From the NCBI GenBank assembly GCA_030052745.1, contig JANBVO010000005.1, forward strand, positions 1,273,342-1,337,341: 64,000 nucleotides of DNA, written 5' to 3'. Made by a program: the position numbers and the translations under genes. Each line of letters opens with the position of its first letter. Positions within the stretch are counted from its first letter, which is position 1. Of the stretch, positions 11,716 through 21,074 are shown piece by piece. The notes below the pieces were generated by a model that saw only the letters and a program-made list of their open reading frames with translations, ran no database searches and had not been told where the DNA came from. The stretch is from Pleurostoma richardsiae (lineage: Eukaryota; Ascomycota; Sordariomycetes; Calosphaeriales; Pleurostomataceae).

Positions 11716-12545
11716 AGGTTACAGGCTGAGTTAATCTCTTCCGAAAAGTCCATCACATCGAGGGGGTTTATTATAGAAGACATCTACATTTGTCCTGGTG
11801 AAACAATCCTATATTTGAGATAGCGGAGATATTGTAAGATAGTGTGTCGATTGCCCTCCCAGACCGCAGAATTGCCAGTTTGCCGACATTGCTGTCGTAC
11901 ATTGCCGACGATAATGCGGTGTGGATTGAGATAACTACTTGTTATCGGCATGGGCATGTCTGATAACCGTGACAGGGTTCGGGTCAATGGCTCCCACAGA
12001 CTAATTGACCCGACAGACTACTAGGGCACCCGGATAAAGATTTCAGAGTTCTCGCGTTCAATCTTCCTACGCCGAGTCCCGAGCTGTAGTGGCCTAGCAG
12101 CGCTTGAGATGCGTCTCTCCTTACGATAATCATGACATTCGCTACGGCGTTGTCAAAATGGCGACATCCTTGAACTGGTTCTTCTCCCGATACCCGCCGC
12201 GAACCCATCCTTCAGCTGGCCTGGCTCCGTTTCACCTTTAAACATCTACGCTGGGCTGATATATACGTTCTGTGGTACCGTCAAAGGGCTCGGAGCGGAA
12301 CTGTATATCGGAAGAAATAACTCGAGCTGCTTGATCGGGTGTGTATGACTCGGCGTGGCAGGCTGCCGACAATCGCTGTCGGCTATCTGGCCAGGCGAGA
12401 TAGGTAATCCGCGAGTACAGGAGCCATTTTTGGGACCTTAAAGTAACGAAAGACGAGTATTATACGAAGATATTGTATCTAATCGGTAAGGTAGTAGAAC
12501 ATATAATAATATATAGGTTCATATAGTTTATATATGTAAACCCCC
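11716..12545. other. Intergenic, esterase promoter and dehydrogenase 3' region
   Basis: No supported gene. One TCGGCT (reverse of AGCCGA) lies at 12379-12384, about 660 bases before the esterase start. The stretch 12440-12540 is AT-rich and lies just past the dehydrogenase stop codon, as expected for a 3' UTR and polyadenylation region. Confidence 0.45.
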
Positions 12546-13862
12546 TCAGTAGCTCCGAGGAAGCCCAAGGACCTTCTCGCTAATATAATTCATGATCATC
12601 TCTCTCGACACCGGCGCAATACGTGGTACCAGGCACTCCCTAAACCACCGCTCAACATCGTACTCGGCGGCGTAGCCCATTCCTCCGTGTGTTAGCACAG
12701 CCCGCTCGCACGCCGTGAACGCCGCCTCCGCCGCCAGGTACTTTGCACTATTGGCCGCGACGCCTACGTCGTCCTGGCGGATCGATGGTTCTGTCTTGCT
12801 CTCATCGTACAGCCGGGCGGCGTGATATGTCGCCAATTTGGCTGCCTCCAGGTGCATATATGCGTCAGCTAGCGGGTGTGCAATGCCCTGGTTCATGCCA
12901 ATCGGCCGCTGGAATACGACGCGCTCACGGGCATATGTGGCGGCCTTAGCGACTGCGGCGTAGCCCAATCCCAGCGCCTCGCCGGCGAGCAGACACCTCT
13001 CAGCGTTCATTCCATGCAGGACGATCTTGAAGCCCTTTCCCTCCTCTCCGATCAAGGCGTCCGCGGGGATGCGGTAGTTGTCGAAGAAGACCTCGTTGGC
13101 GTCGACGGCGCGGCCTCCCATCTTCTTGATCTTGCGCATGTCCAGACCGGGCTGTGACCGGTCCAGGTCGATACAGAATAGCGAAAGACCCTCGCTTGGT
13201 TTAGATACCTGCTCACGCGGCGTCGTCCGGGCTAGCAAGATCATCTTGCTGGCAACCTGAGCGCATGTAATCCAGATCTTCTGGCCGGTAACAAGATAGA
13301 AACCGTCTTCCTTCTTGGCCGTCGTCGTCAGACGCAGCGTATCCAGGCCTGCGTTAGGTTCCGTCACACCGAAGCATACGCGCCACTTCCCCGAGATGAT
13401 GTTCGGGATAGTGACGTCCAGCTGCTCCTTGGTCCCAAACTTGGCTAATGGCTGCGTCGCATACACGTTTGCGTGGATGGCCTGCGCGCCCGCCATGCCG
13501 GCTCCGCTCTCCGTGATTGTCTGCAGCATCATCACAGCCTCGGAGATCCCGAGTCCGGCACCACCGAGTTCCTCAGGAAGAGCAGTCCCAAGCCACCCGT
13601 CCTTGGCCAATGCGGCATGAAACTCCTTGGGATCCTTCTCCTGCTGGTCATGTTCCTGCCAGTACGTGTTGGGGAACTGGGAGCAGAGCTGGCTGACAGC
13701 TTCCCGGATCGTTAGCTGCGTGTCAGTGAAGCCATGCATTTCCATTATGCGCCGCGGACTTGATGTCGAGAACGCCTCCGATCGGATGGGAAGCCGGTGC
13801 GTGTGCGCTGCTGCGCATCGTCGGCAAGCACGCCAGAATGGCCTCGCTAGTGATCGAGACAT
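12546..13862 (-). CDS. Mitochondrial-type acyl-CoA dehydrogenase
   Basis: An intronless frame of 438 residues, taking the ATG at 13862 that begins MSRSLARPFWRACRR. The first 40 residues are Arg/Ser/Ala-rich and lack acids, a good mitochondrial presequence ending near FSTSS. The body shows the full acyl-CoA dehydrogenase layout: an alpha-helical N-domain with ELGGAG, the FAD/substrate motif CFGVTEPNAG, GQKIWIT, the C-terminal GEALGLGYAA helix, ARERVVFQRPIG, and LTHGGMGY followed by the conserved arginine-bearing end. It oxidises an acyl-CoA alpha,beta-bond with electrons passed to ETF. Beside a class III CoA-transferase and an enoyl-CoA-type hydratase it could make mesaconyl-CoA or itaconyl-CoA from methylsuccinyl-CoA; this assignment is inferred. 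It diverges from the CoA-transferase gene over a 341-base promoter. Confidence 0.92.
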   Translation of the reverse strand: MSRSLARPFWRACRRCAAAHTHRLPIRSEAFSTSSPRRIMEMHGFTDTQLTIREAVSQLCSQFPNTYWQEHDQQEKDPKEFHAALAKDGWLGTALPEELGGAGLGISEAVMMLQTITESGAGMAGAQAIHANVYATQPLAKFGTKEQLDVTIPNIISGKWRVCFGVTEPNAGLDTLRLTTTAKKEDGFYLVTGQKIWITCAQVASKMILLARTTPREQVSKPSEGLSLFCIDLDRSQPGLDMRKIKKMGGRAVDANEVFFDNYRIPADALIGEEGKGFKIVLHGMNAERCLLAGEALGLGYAAVAKAATYARERVVFQRPIGMNQGIAHPLADAYMHLEAAKLATYHAARLYDESKTEPSIRQDDVGVAANSAKYLAAEAAFTACERAVLTHGGMGYAAEYDVERWFRECLVPRIAPVSREMIMNYISEKVLGLPRSY

Positions 13863-14203
13863 TCTGGTCTCGGAGATCACGATAGTTCTGTGGTCGGTTA
13901 ACCTGTCCTATACGCCACGGTAAGTGACTTACAGGTATCACTTTTATAGCTTTGCTGCTGCGGTAAACAGACATCATCGTCATTCAAGTCTGCTTATCGG
14001 CTTCTTCTCCGGGCCCCAGTGTAGCGCTAAGTAGCCGAATGCCCACTCAGTTTGACCCCCTACCAAAAATCATATAGCCGATTTCCGTGCTACTAAGGCC
14101 CGTCTCATATCTCTTCGTGAGATGGATGTGGTTTTGCGCATCCTTGAGTGAGGCCTGCTGGGCGGTCGTCAATAAGTATTCCTACCTTGATAGTACAGGA
14201 GTC
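13863..14203. promoter_or_regulatory. Bidirectional promoter, dehydrogenase/CoA-transferase
   Basis: This 341-base region separates two head-to-head start codons. It contains three copies of the recurrent hexamer: TCGGCT at 13997-14002, AGCCGA at 14033-14038 and AGCCGA at 14076-14081. The 10-mer TCGGCTTCTT at 13997 also occurs upstream of the permease gene (18160). Shared control of both enzymes is likely. Confidence 0.45.
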
Positions 14204-15622
14204 ATGTCCTCCGTCAGACGCAGTAGCAGCAACATCATTGCCAAACCACGAGTGTTGGCCAATCTCACAGGTGCCGGAGCTCCTTATTCATTGTTGCAAT
14301 GCTTCGGAACAGGGCACAGCAGAGCGCCGCATGCCCGGTTTTCTCAAAAGTCGCACCGACCCAGTCATCTATTCTCCGTTCTTCGTCCTCAGTGTAGAAC
14401 CCTTGCCACGGCATCAGCAGCAGCAACAGCAGCATCATCACCATCATCAGATAACAAACGATCTTCTCTGCCGTTGGACGGCGTCACGGTCGTGAGTCTA
14501 GAGCACGCCATTGCTGCCCCCTTCTGCACGCGTCAGCTCGCCGACCTCGGCGCGCGCGTTATCAAGGTCGAGCGACCAGATGTGGGTGACTTCGCCCGTC
14601 AGTATGACACGCGGACACGGGGTCTGGCATCATACTTCGTCTGGGCCAACCGGTCAAAGGAGAGCTTGGCCCTGAACCTGAAGAGCCCACGAGACATGCG
14701 CGCCCTGCGGGCGCTGGTGGCCAAGGCCGACGTACTCGTGCAGAACCTAGCACCCGGCGCGAGCGGACGTCTAGGCCTGTCGTACGAGGCGCTGAGAGAG
14801 CAGCACCCGAAGCTCATTGTGTGCGACATCTCGGGCTACGGGTCCAGCGGCCCTTACCGAGACAAGAAGGCATACGACCTCCTGGTGCAGAGCGAGGCCG
14901 GAATGCTGAGCGTTACTGGCCAGCCGGACGCGCCCGCCAAGGTGGGCATCTCCATCGCCGACATATCGGCAGGGATGTACGCGTACTCGAACATCCTGGC
15001 CGCCCTCCTGCGGCGCGGGAAGACGGGGCAGGGCTCGCACATCGACATCTCCATGCTGGAGGCCATGACGGAGTGGATGTCCTACCCACTATACTACGCG
15101 TTCGACGGCGCGCCGGGGCCCAACCGCGCGGGCGCCGCGCACGGCTCCATCTACCCCTACGGGCCGTTCGAGACCGGCGACGGGTCCTCAGTCATGCTCG
15201 GCGTGCAGAACGAGCGCGAGTGGGCCGCCCTGTGCGCGCAGGTCGTCGGCGACGCCGAGCTGGCCAAGGACCCGCGGTTCGCGAGCAACTCGCTGCGGTC
15301 CCAGAACCGCGACGCGCTGAAGAGCATCATCTGCGCCTCGCTCTCGGGCCTGGCCGCCGAGGAGGTCCTGGCGAAGCTCGACGCTGCGGGGATCGCGAAC
15401 GCCAAGGTCAACGACATGCACGGGGTCTGGGCGCACAAGCAGCTGCGTGCGAGGGGGAGATGGACCGAGGTCGACACGCCTGCCGGACGGATCCCGGCGT
15501 TGCTTCCGCCTGGCGTGGCGGACGCGGAGGGCACGCGGATGGACGCGGTGCCGGCCTTGGGACAGCATACAGATGCGATATTGGCAGAACTGGGGCTTCA
15601 GCACAGGGAAGAAGAGTCTTAG
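14204..15622 (+). CDS. Class III CoA-transferase (CaiB/BaiF family), probable itaconate/C5-dicarboxylate CoA-transferase
   Basis: An intronless frame of 472 residues from the ATG at 14204. In-frame codons continue upstream, but this start best opens the presequence. Residues 1-85 are basic and Ser/Ala-rich, as in mitochondrial proteins. Next come LDGVTVVSLEHAIAAPFCTR, LGARVIKVERPDVGDFAR, the nucleotide-binding VLVQNLAPGA, DISGYGSSGPY and the catalytic Asp of AYDLLVQSEAG at about 225, all hallmarks of class III CoA-transferases. This family includes SUGCT-like and fungal/bacterial itaconate:succinyl-CoA transferases, so activation of a C5-dicarboxylate using succinyl-CoA is the most likely job. 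It is divergent from the acyl-CoA dehydrogenase. The family is certain; the acid used is inferred from the cluster. Confidence 0.9.
   Translation: MSSVRRSSSNIIAKPRVLANLTGAGAPYSLLQCFGTGHSRAPHARFSQKSHRPSHLFSVLRPQCRTLATASAAATAASSPSSDNKRSSLPLDGVTVVSLEHAIAAPFCTRQLADLGARVIKVERPDVGDFARQYDTRTRGLASYFVWANRSKESLALNLKSPRDMRALRALVAKADVLVQNLAPGASGRLGLSYEALREQHPKLIVCDISGYGSSGPYRDKKAYDLLVQSEAGMLSVTGQPDAPAKVGISIADISAGMYAYSNILAALLRRGKTGQGSHIDISMLEAMTEWMSYPLYYAFDGAPGPNRAGAAHGSIYPYGPFETGDGSSVMLGVQNEREWAALCAQVVGDAELAKDPRFASNSLRSQNRDALKSIICASLSGLAAEEVLAKLDAAGIANAKVNDMHGVWAHKQLRARGRWTEVDTPAGRIPALLPPGVADAEGTRMDAVPALGQHTDAILAELGLQHREEES
14411..14450 (+). repeat. CAG/CAT-type trinucleotide run in the CoA-transferase presequence
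   Basis: An imperfect run of CAG, CAA and CAT triplets. In the coding frame it makes an Ala/Ser-rich stretch at the end of the presumed mitochondrial presequence, just before the conserved domain. Such runs vary in length between isolates. Confidence 0.6.
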
Positions 15623-16045
15623 ACATGGGGCTATAGCTATACATTATCCCTGAAGAGAAGAGAGCATAGCCTCAAATTATTCTCTAAGACCCTCGGCTAA
15701 TTATGAGATGAAGATCGGCATACCAAGACGCACAGTTCCCCCATCGTGACCTGGGAATTGCCAAACCACCTATCTATACTCAAGCTGATCCTGTAGGTAT
15801 AGATAATATATTGTGCTTGTGCATAGAGGTAGAGCCTTTGCGAGGTGAAGAGAGAAAAAGAGAATACGGAACTTCCACCACCCATAACTCGCAGTCGTCT
15901 TTTGACAGCGTACCGTTTCGACTGAAGCATGTGCCTGTGTGCCATCGATGGGCCTCGCGAGAGTTGAGCAGTGCAGATGTTGCTCATATATAGCCACTAC
16001 TGGACTCTGTCTCTCCCTTCGATTCCCTTGCTCGATGCAAACACC
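15623..16045. other. Convergent 3' intergenic
   Basis: This lies between the stop codons of the CoA-transferase (+) and the permease (-). Short frames only, and no gene is supported. It should hold both 3' UTRs. Confidence 0.45.
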
Positions 16046-17825
16046 TTACAGGGTGTACCGGAAAGCAGGATGCCTATGTCCCAGTAAATGCTGGCTACCT
16101 TCCACCAGCCTGTGGTCTCTTTGACCGCGCTCCCGCTTCAGATTCTCCCACCTGCAGTAAATGATCTGAGTACAAACAGTGAGAAAACAGACGACCAGGA
16201 AGGCCAAGCTAATCGAGTGACCAAGCTTGTAGTCGGGCCTTCAATTAAGGTTGTCAGCATGTTGAGTAATGAAACGGAGTGAAGAAACGTAATATAATAC
16301 TTACGCATCTTTCGCGAGATATATGAAGCTGGCAATAAAGGCCGCGCAGTTGGCAAAGGCGATCAGCACACCGAGCCCCGTAGCACGGACATAGTGAGGC
16401 GCAAGGTTGTTCGACAGCAGGCCCATGACAAGCGCTGAGCCCGGGTAGACGCCGGCGGCGATCAAGAAGGTCCCACCATAGCGCACACTGCTCTTCTTCG
16501 CCACGAGGAGAATGATGTAGCCAGATATAGCGAGCAGACAACCGCCAGCCATGATGGGGCCACGGGCTTTGAGCCTGTCCGAACAAGCCGTTGTTACCAG
16601 CACGGTTACAAAACCGGCCATGTAAGGGGGCACAGTGAACAACTGGGCAGTGGTCGCTTTGTATCCTAGGCCACTGATGATTGTGGGCAGGAAGAGCGAG
16701 TAGCTCTGCATGACATTGAGGTCAGCTATTTTTCCAGCATAAACTTGTCGCTTTAGGACTCACGTATAGCGAAACAAGCAGGGTGAACCAGGCGAAGGAG
16801 CAGAAGTATGTCTGAGGTGCCTTTACCGCCATTTTAACCCAGTGCCAGTCGAAGTGCTCATCATTAACATCCTCCACGTCATTCGCACCGTGCGAGTCCT
16901 CTTTAAGACGCTTCATTGCAGCACTTCGTTCCTCATCGGTAAGGAACTTGGCATGGAAGGGGGTATGAGGCATGACGAAGAAACAGATGAGGCCAAACAC
17001 GGTAGTCATGGCTCCTTCGACTATTTGGAGGTACATATTAGCAATTGACTCTCAAAGGGGCATACAGCAAGGAGACATCACAAGTTCGGCATGATTGGGA
17101 AGGACGAGTAAAGGCGGAGCGTACTGAAGAAGATCCATCGCCAGCGAGAATATGCCCCAACACTGATTTTTGCCAGACCCGTTGCCAACAGGCCGCCAAA
17201 AGCCCCGCTCAGGGGTGCCGCGCAGTAGAAGAGACCGATGCGCAATCCCATCTCGTGTCTCTTGTAGAACATGGCGAGGTAGACGAGAATACCACCCAAG
17301 AGTCCACCCTCCAAGAGGCCCAGCAACAGGCGGCAGACTATCAGTCCAGCGAGGGACTGCGTAAAGCCCAGGAACGTACAGATGAGCCCCCAGGCAGTGG
17401 TCAGGGCGGGCAGGAAGACTCCAGCCTTAACATGTTTGACGATCCAGTTGCTCGGCACGTCAATAAGGATGTAGAGAATGTAGAAGACGAGTAGGGCGAC
17501 ATTGAAGCTGGTCCCGGTAGTTATGCCAAGGTCTTCTGTGAGGCCGTCGATCTTTGCGTTGCCGATGTTACTTCGGTCAATGAAGGCCAATAACCTGGTC
17601 TCGGTTAGTCTAGCAAGGTCTCTAGATACTTCGTCTGAGCGCTCACCAGATCCCAAACAACCATGGAATCAGATGGATATCGAACTTCCGGTTGAGCCTC
17701 CGATCCATTTGTGGATCAATCGGTGAGTGCGTCTGCTCCCGGCGCAACGTTTCGACATGGCTCTCATCAGGTTTCGGCAGCTCCATGTCTGATCGGGATA
17801 GTGAGACTGCGTTTTGGACCAACAT
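16046..17825 (-). CDS. MFS permease, anion:cation symporter (DAL5-like) type
   Basis: Exons (minus strand) 17825-17647, 17594-17125, 17020-16764, 16705-16305 and 16238-16046 give 499 residues. An in-frame ATG about 13 codons later (MELPKPDES) is an alternative start. The order is a hydrophilic N-terminus, RKFDIHLIPWLFGIW, LLAFIDRSNIGNAKIDGL, VPSNWIVK and GGLLGG.LVYLAMFYKRHE in the first half, WRWIFFIEG before the central loop, then the second six-helix half ending in a basic tail with WENLKRERGQRDHRL. This is the pattern of the allantoate/nicotinate/organic-anion permeases of fungi, usually 12 spans in the plasma membrane with proton symport. As the last gene of the cluster it is the candidate importer of the dicarboxylate. 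Substrate cannot be read from sequence. Confidence 0.9.
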
Positions 17826-19376
17826 GGCTCATAATGAAGAAAGTACGACAACCAGCAAGAGTCCTTTTCTGTGAATCGGAATGCCAAAGTCTGCCCGGGG
17901 ACTTATACTCCCACTCGTAGCCTTCATATACAAGTGGGAGCCGAGTAGGCTTCTTGCCCCTTCTCTCTATCATCACCCCGAACGCCGATCATTCCTTGTC
18001 AAAGCCGGTAGCGATTGGCTGCTACTCAATCACTACGGCGTGCAAGAGGCCGTAGATGCTCATCCCCCGCAATTGTTACCTGCCATCGTGCGTCTCGGCC
18101 TGCACCGTCGTGGAGTCGAATGCGGGGGAGGGTCTACTAGCCATGCAGCGCATGCTTTCTCGGCTTCTTAATGTTTAGCACAACTGGCTCCACTGGGTCA
18201 GAATCCGGGGGCAGGTCCAATTAATGAAGAGAGGGAGAGGCACGCGGTAGAATAAGAGATACCACAGATTACCGCATATGCGAGACCCGCCGCCATAATT
18301 GCCGTCTGTATTCCCCGCTCATAGCTTAAAGAAAAGACCGAAGCCTTTGCTTCTTGGTTGGAATGTCTTAAAGATAATTGTGATGAAGACTTAGCAAGTG
18401 ATAGAAATTTCGAAAACGACTCTACACTTTACATATACATTATCTACTGCGCGATGTTTGTAGTCATGGTGTTGTAAGGAACTAGGCTGTGGAACTCATC
18501 AGTGATAGCTCTGAGGTAGATGCTTAATGTGGCCATCTCAAGAGTAATTGACCAAGCCACGACTATCAGAGGGGTGGCTTGGCTATCTGTCTGTCATTCC
18601 TTTGCGATGATATCCAATCGCCAGTGACGGTGTGTTCCGATTCAGAGGAGCCATGCACTTGACCGCAATGGCAACCAGCCGTAAGTCTAGACTCACGCAG
18701 CTAGATAACACAACTATGAGGTTGAGGACCCAGAAAGAGGGACCAACAGAGCGCTCAGAAGATTACTCGGCCTAAGAGTAGGAAGAAGGCCGAGAAAAGC
18801 TGATGAAAGCTGACGCACTGATCATTCCAAGTCAGGCCAGGAAGAAAGGGTTTTCAAAAGCGGTGAGTTTCGTTCCATGATATTAGTTAATAAGCTATAG
18901 AAGAGGACTTAGACGTCTCTTCAATCAATGATTTCTATTTATATGGAGAACTATCTTTTCGAATGCTTTCCAGCTGAGGTTTCGTATGGATAAGCCATCT
19001 AGCGAGTATGAATGCGCATGATTGAGCTGTATTTCTTCGTCGTCACAGCTTCACAACTCCAGATACTGAGATAGTTTGCGTCAGTTACCGCAGTGTGTAG
19101 AAATGGGCCGGTAGAGCGACACGCACCATCGTAGGTGTCGGTAAGAGGGTTCAGAAATAAACCCAAGTAGTCCTCGATCAGATCCTCCTGTGTCCTCAAA
19201 CACTACCGGCAACTCTATGCCAACAGCCCTCAGTGTCATATTTCGAGCATATCTGCGAAGACAAAAATGTGGCCCATACTGTTCTCTCAGGGACCTCGCC
19301 TTGTTACGTTCTGAGGTTGATATACCCATATCTGACGCCAACTCTCCGGTCTGTCAAGGTTGCCGATTTGGCATGT
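17826..19376. other. Intergenic, permease promoter plus empty stretch
   Basis: AGCCGA at 17939-17944 and TCGGCT at 18160-18165 (inside TCGGCTTCTT) lie 115 and 335 bases upstream of the permease start. From 18200 to 19376 I see no coding pattern, repeat or RNA gene. Confidence 0.45.
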
Positions 19377-20141
19377 CTAATCTGCTCCCCTATGCCGTGA
19401 CGATCTTCCGCGCGAGATTGGCCGACTCGGATGTCTTGGTGACGGGCTGCTAGGCTCAGTCCGCCTTCCTCCCGATCTCTCTGGCTCAGTCTCAGCTCGA
19501 TGGCATAACCGATCTATCCCGTCGATGGAGCGCACGAGCGCGCCCTGCATCTCGTCGGCGTTGGCAATCAGAGAGTCGTGAAGGGGGCAATTCGCGTGAG
19601 GCGCCGGGCTGTAGATCGTGTGCTGGACTGCATTGTGTGTGTTCTGCAGCTGTGCGGACAGCCTGTTCAGTTCCCCCATTAAGTCCTGTCCCTGCGTTCC
19701 GTCAAGATGGAGGTAGCTGACTGCCTGGTTGTGCTCAAGGGGACTGTCATGGCTTCTCGGTCGAAGCTGCGGTGAGGCAGGGGCGCGCCGGGCTCCTGTG
19801 TGCACGCGGCGGTCGTTGCTGGTGTTGCCCGCGACGTATCGGTGGACGAGGTACTCCATGATCTGGCGGATGAGCTGCCCCCACAGTTCTCCCATATCAT
19901 ATCCTCGGTTGTTTCGCCTGCCGCGCCTGCCGTCTTGTTGTCGTCCAGAATCATGGCGACGACTGCGACTCCCACTCCTTGTATTAGTGTCATCTCTGGA
20001 GAGATAGCGCTGCAAGGCATATTGAAGCGCCATTCTTGCTATGCGCTCCACAACGTCATTGTTTGGGGCAGACCGACGAGATCGTCTCTCTCTTTGTCTG
20101 TCTCGCTCCCGGCCCCTGTGCCGGGATCGCTCTCGAGGCAT
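19377..20141 (-). CDS. RS/RD-rich hypothetical protein
   Basis: A single frame of 254 residues. The first 25 and last 40 residues are rich in Arg with Ser, Glu and Asp (RERSRHRGRERDRQRERR and SRPISRGRSSRHRG), resembling the RS/RE tails of RNA-processing proteins. Between them are two short amphipathic helices (ERIARMALQYALQRYL and LIRQIMEYLVHRYV) with a similar spacing of hydrophobic residues, which may be a degenerate internal repeat. A more ordered segment (GELNRLSAQLQNTHNAVQH) could form a coiled coil. No RNA-recognition motif or zinc finger is present. The family is unknown to me. Such composition often marks lineage-specific nuclear proteins. An upstream exon cannot be excluded. Confidence 0.5.
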   Translation of the reverse strand: MPRERSRHRGRERDRQRERRSRRSAPNNDVVERIARMALQYALQRYLSRDDTNTRSGSRSRRHDSGRQQDGRRGRRNNRGYDMGELWGQLIRQIMEYLVHRYVAGNTSNDRRVHTGARRAPASPQLRPRSHDSPLEHNQAVSYLHLDGTQGQDLMGELNRLSAQLQNTHNAVQHTIYSPAPHANCPLHDSLIANADEMQGALVRSIDGIDRLCHRAETEPERSGGRRTEPSSPSPRHPSRPISRGRSSRHRGAD

Positions 20142-21074
20142 CTCGTTGCCCTATAGTCAGTAGCGGGTGTGGTCAAAGCCGAAAGTGAGTTTGGATTCGA
20201 GTATATGGCGGTGGCAATAACCCCTTTCATCAGTACCCTAGGAAAATTTGAGTTAGGCAGTAGCAAAGCCTTGAGTGCCTTTTGGGTTATTGTGGTGCTG
20301 TGGTCTTATGAAGCTCGCCGGTGATGTGAGACACGGTCACGAGTCGAGACACACGAGATGTAGTGACTCGACACGACCGACTCACTTGACTGATTTTTTC
20401 AGAAACGACAGTAGGAGTACTAGTCAAGGAAAACGTGACCATCTAACAAGTTTCAAAGGCCAGAAGGACTGCTAAAGCCATGTCTATGCTTGCCCCAGTG
20501 ACACGGCTGCCTAGTTAGGTAGATAGGGACGCTCTAGATGCTCATTCTCACAGTCACTCCGCGCTTCCACGAAAGAGCAAGAAGTACTCATTGTTATTAA
20601 AAATTAAAAATTGTTTGACTGGTATTTCATTCACTCCTGTAATATCCTCCAGTGACAGGATTCCAAGGTGCTCCCAGACTTTGATGGTTGATGACAGCCA
20701 CGCCTAATAAATCTAGAACCTTTCATTATTTCGAATTATCTCACTGGCTTCAATTTTGTACACTCCTCGCTCGGACCGAAATAACTTGCCTGTTGACACC
20801 AAGCGTCCAACCAGCTAGCAGCGGTCCTCACGTCTCACTGTTGGCCATCTTATTCAGATGGCGAGCTCGGCAAGTGCACAATCATCCTGACACCCGACTG
20901 TCAAAAAAGATCAATAATTGATAGTCTCCATCCAACGCGAGAAAGGCGGACCCGAAACGTCCTATTCCTCAGCGGCCCTAACGTCCTTCTCCCCGACAGT
21001 AGCCATATCTACTCGCCCAGGCATATCACGGTGGATTTCGGGCGCCGAAGAGGGAAGGGCATTTCTCATCCTTC
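20142..21074. other. Intergenic
   Basis: No supported gene. Only short frames without domain character, and one short A/T-rich patch near 20600. Confidence 0.4.

Noticed and set aside
14821-15636. 271-codon frame in the second plus-strand phase
   Set aside because: A GC-rich shadow of the CoA-transferase; Arg/Gly/Ala-rich, without fold pattern.
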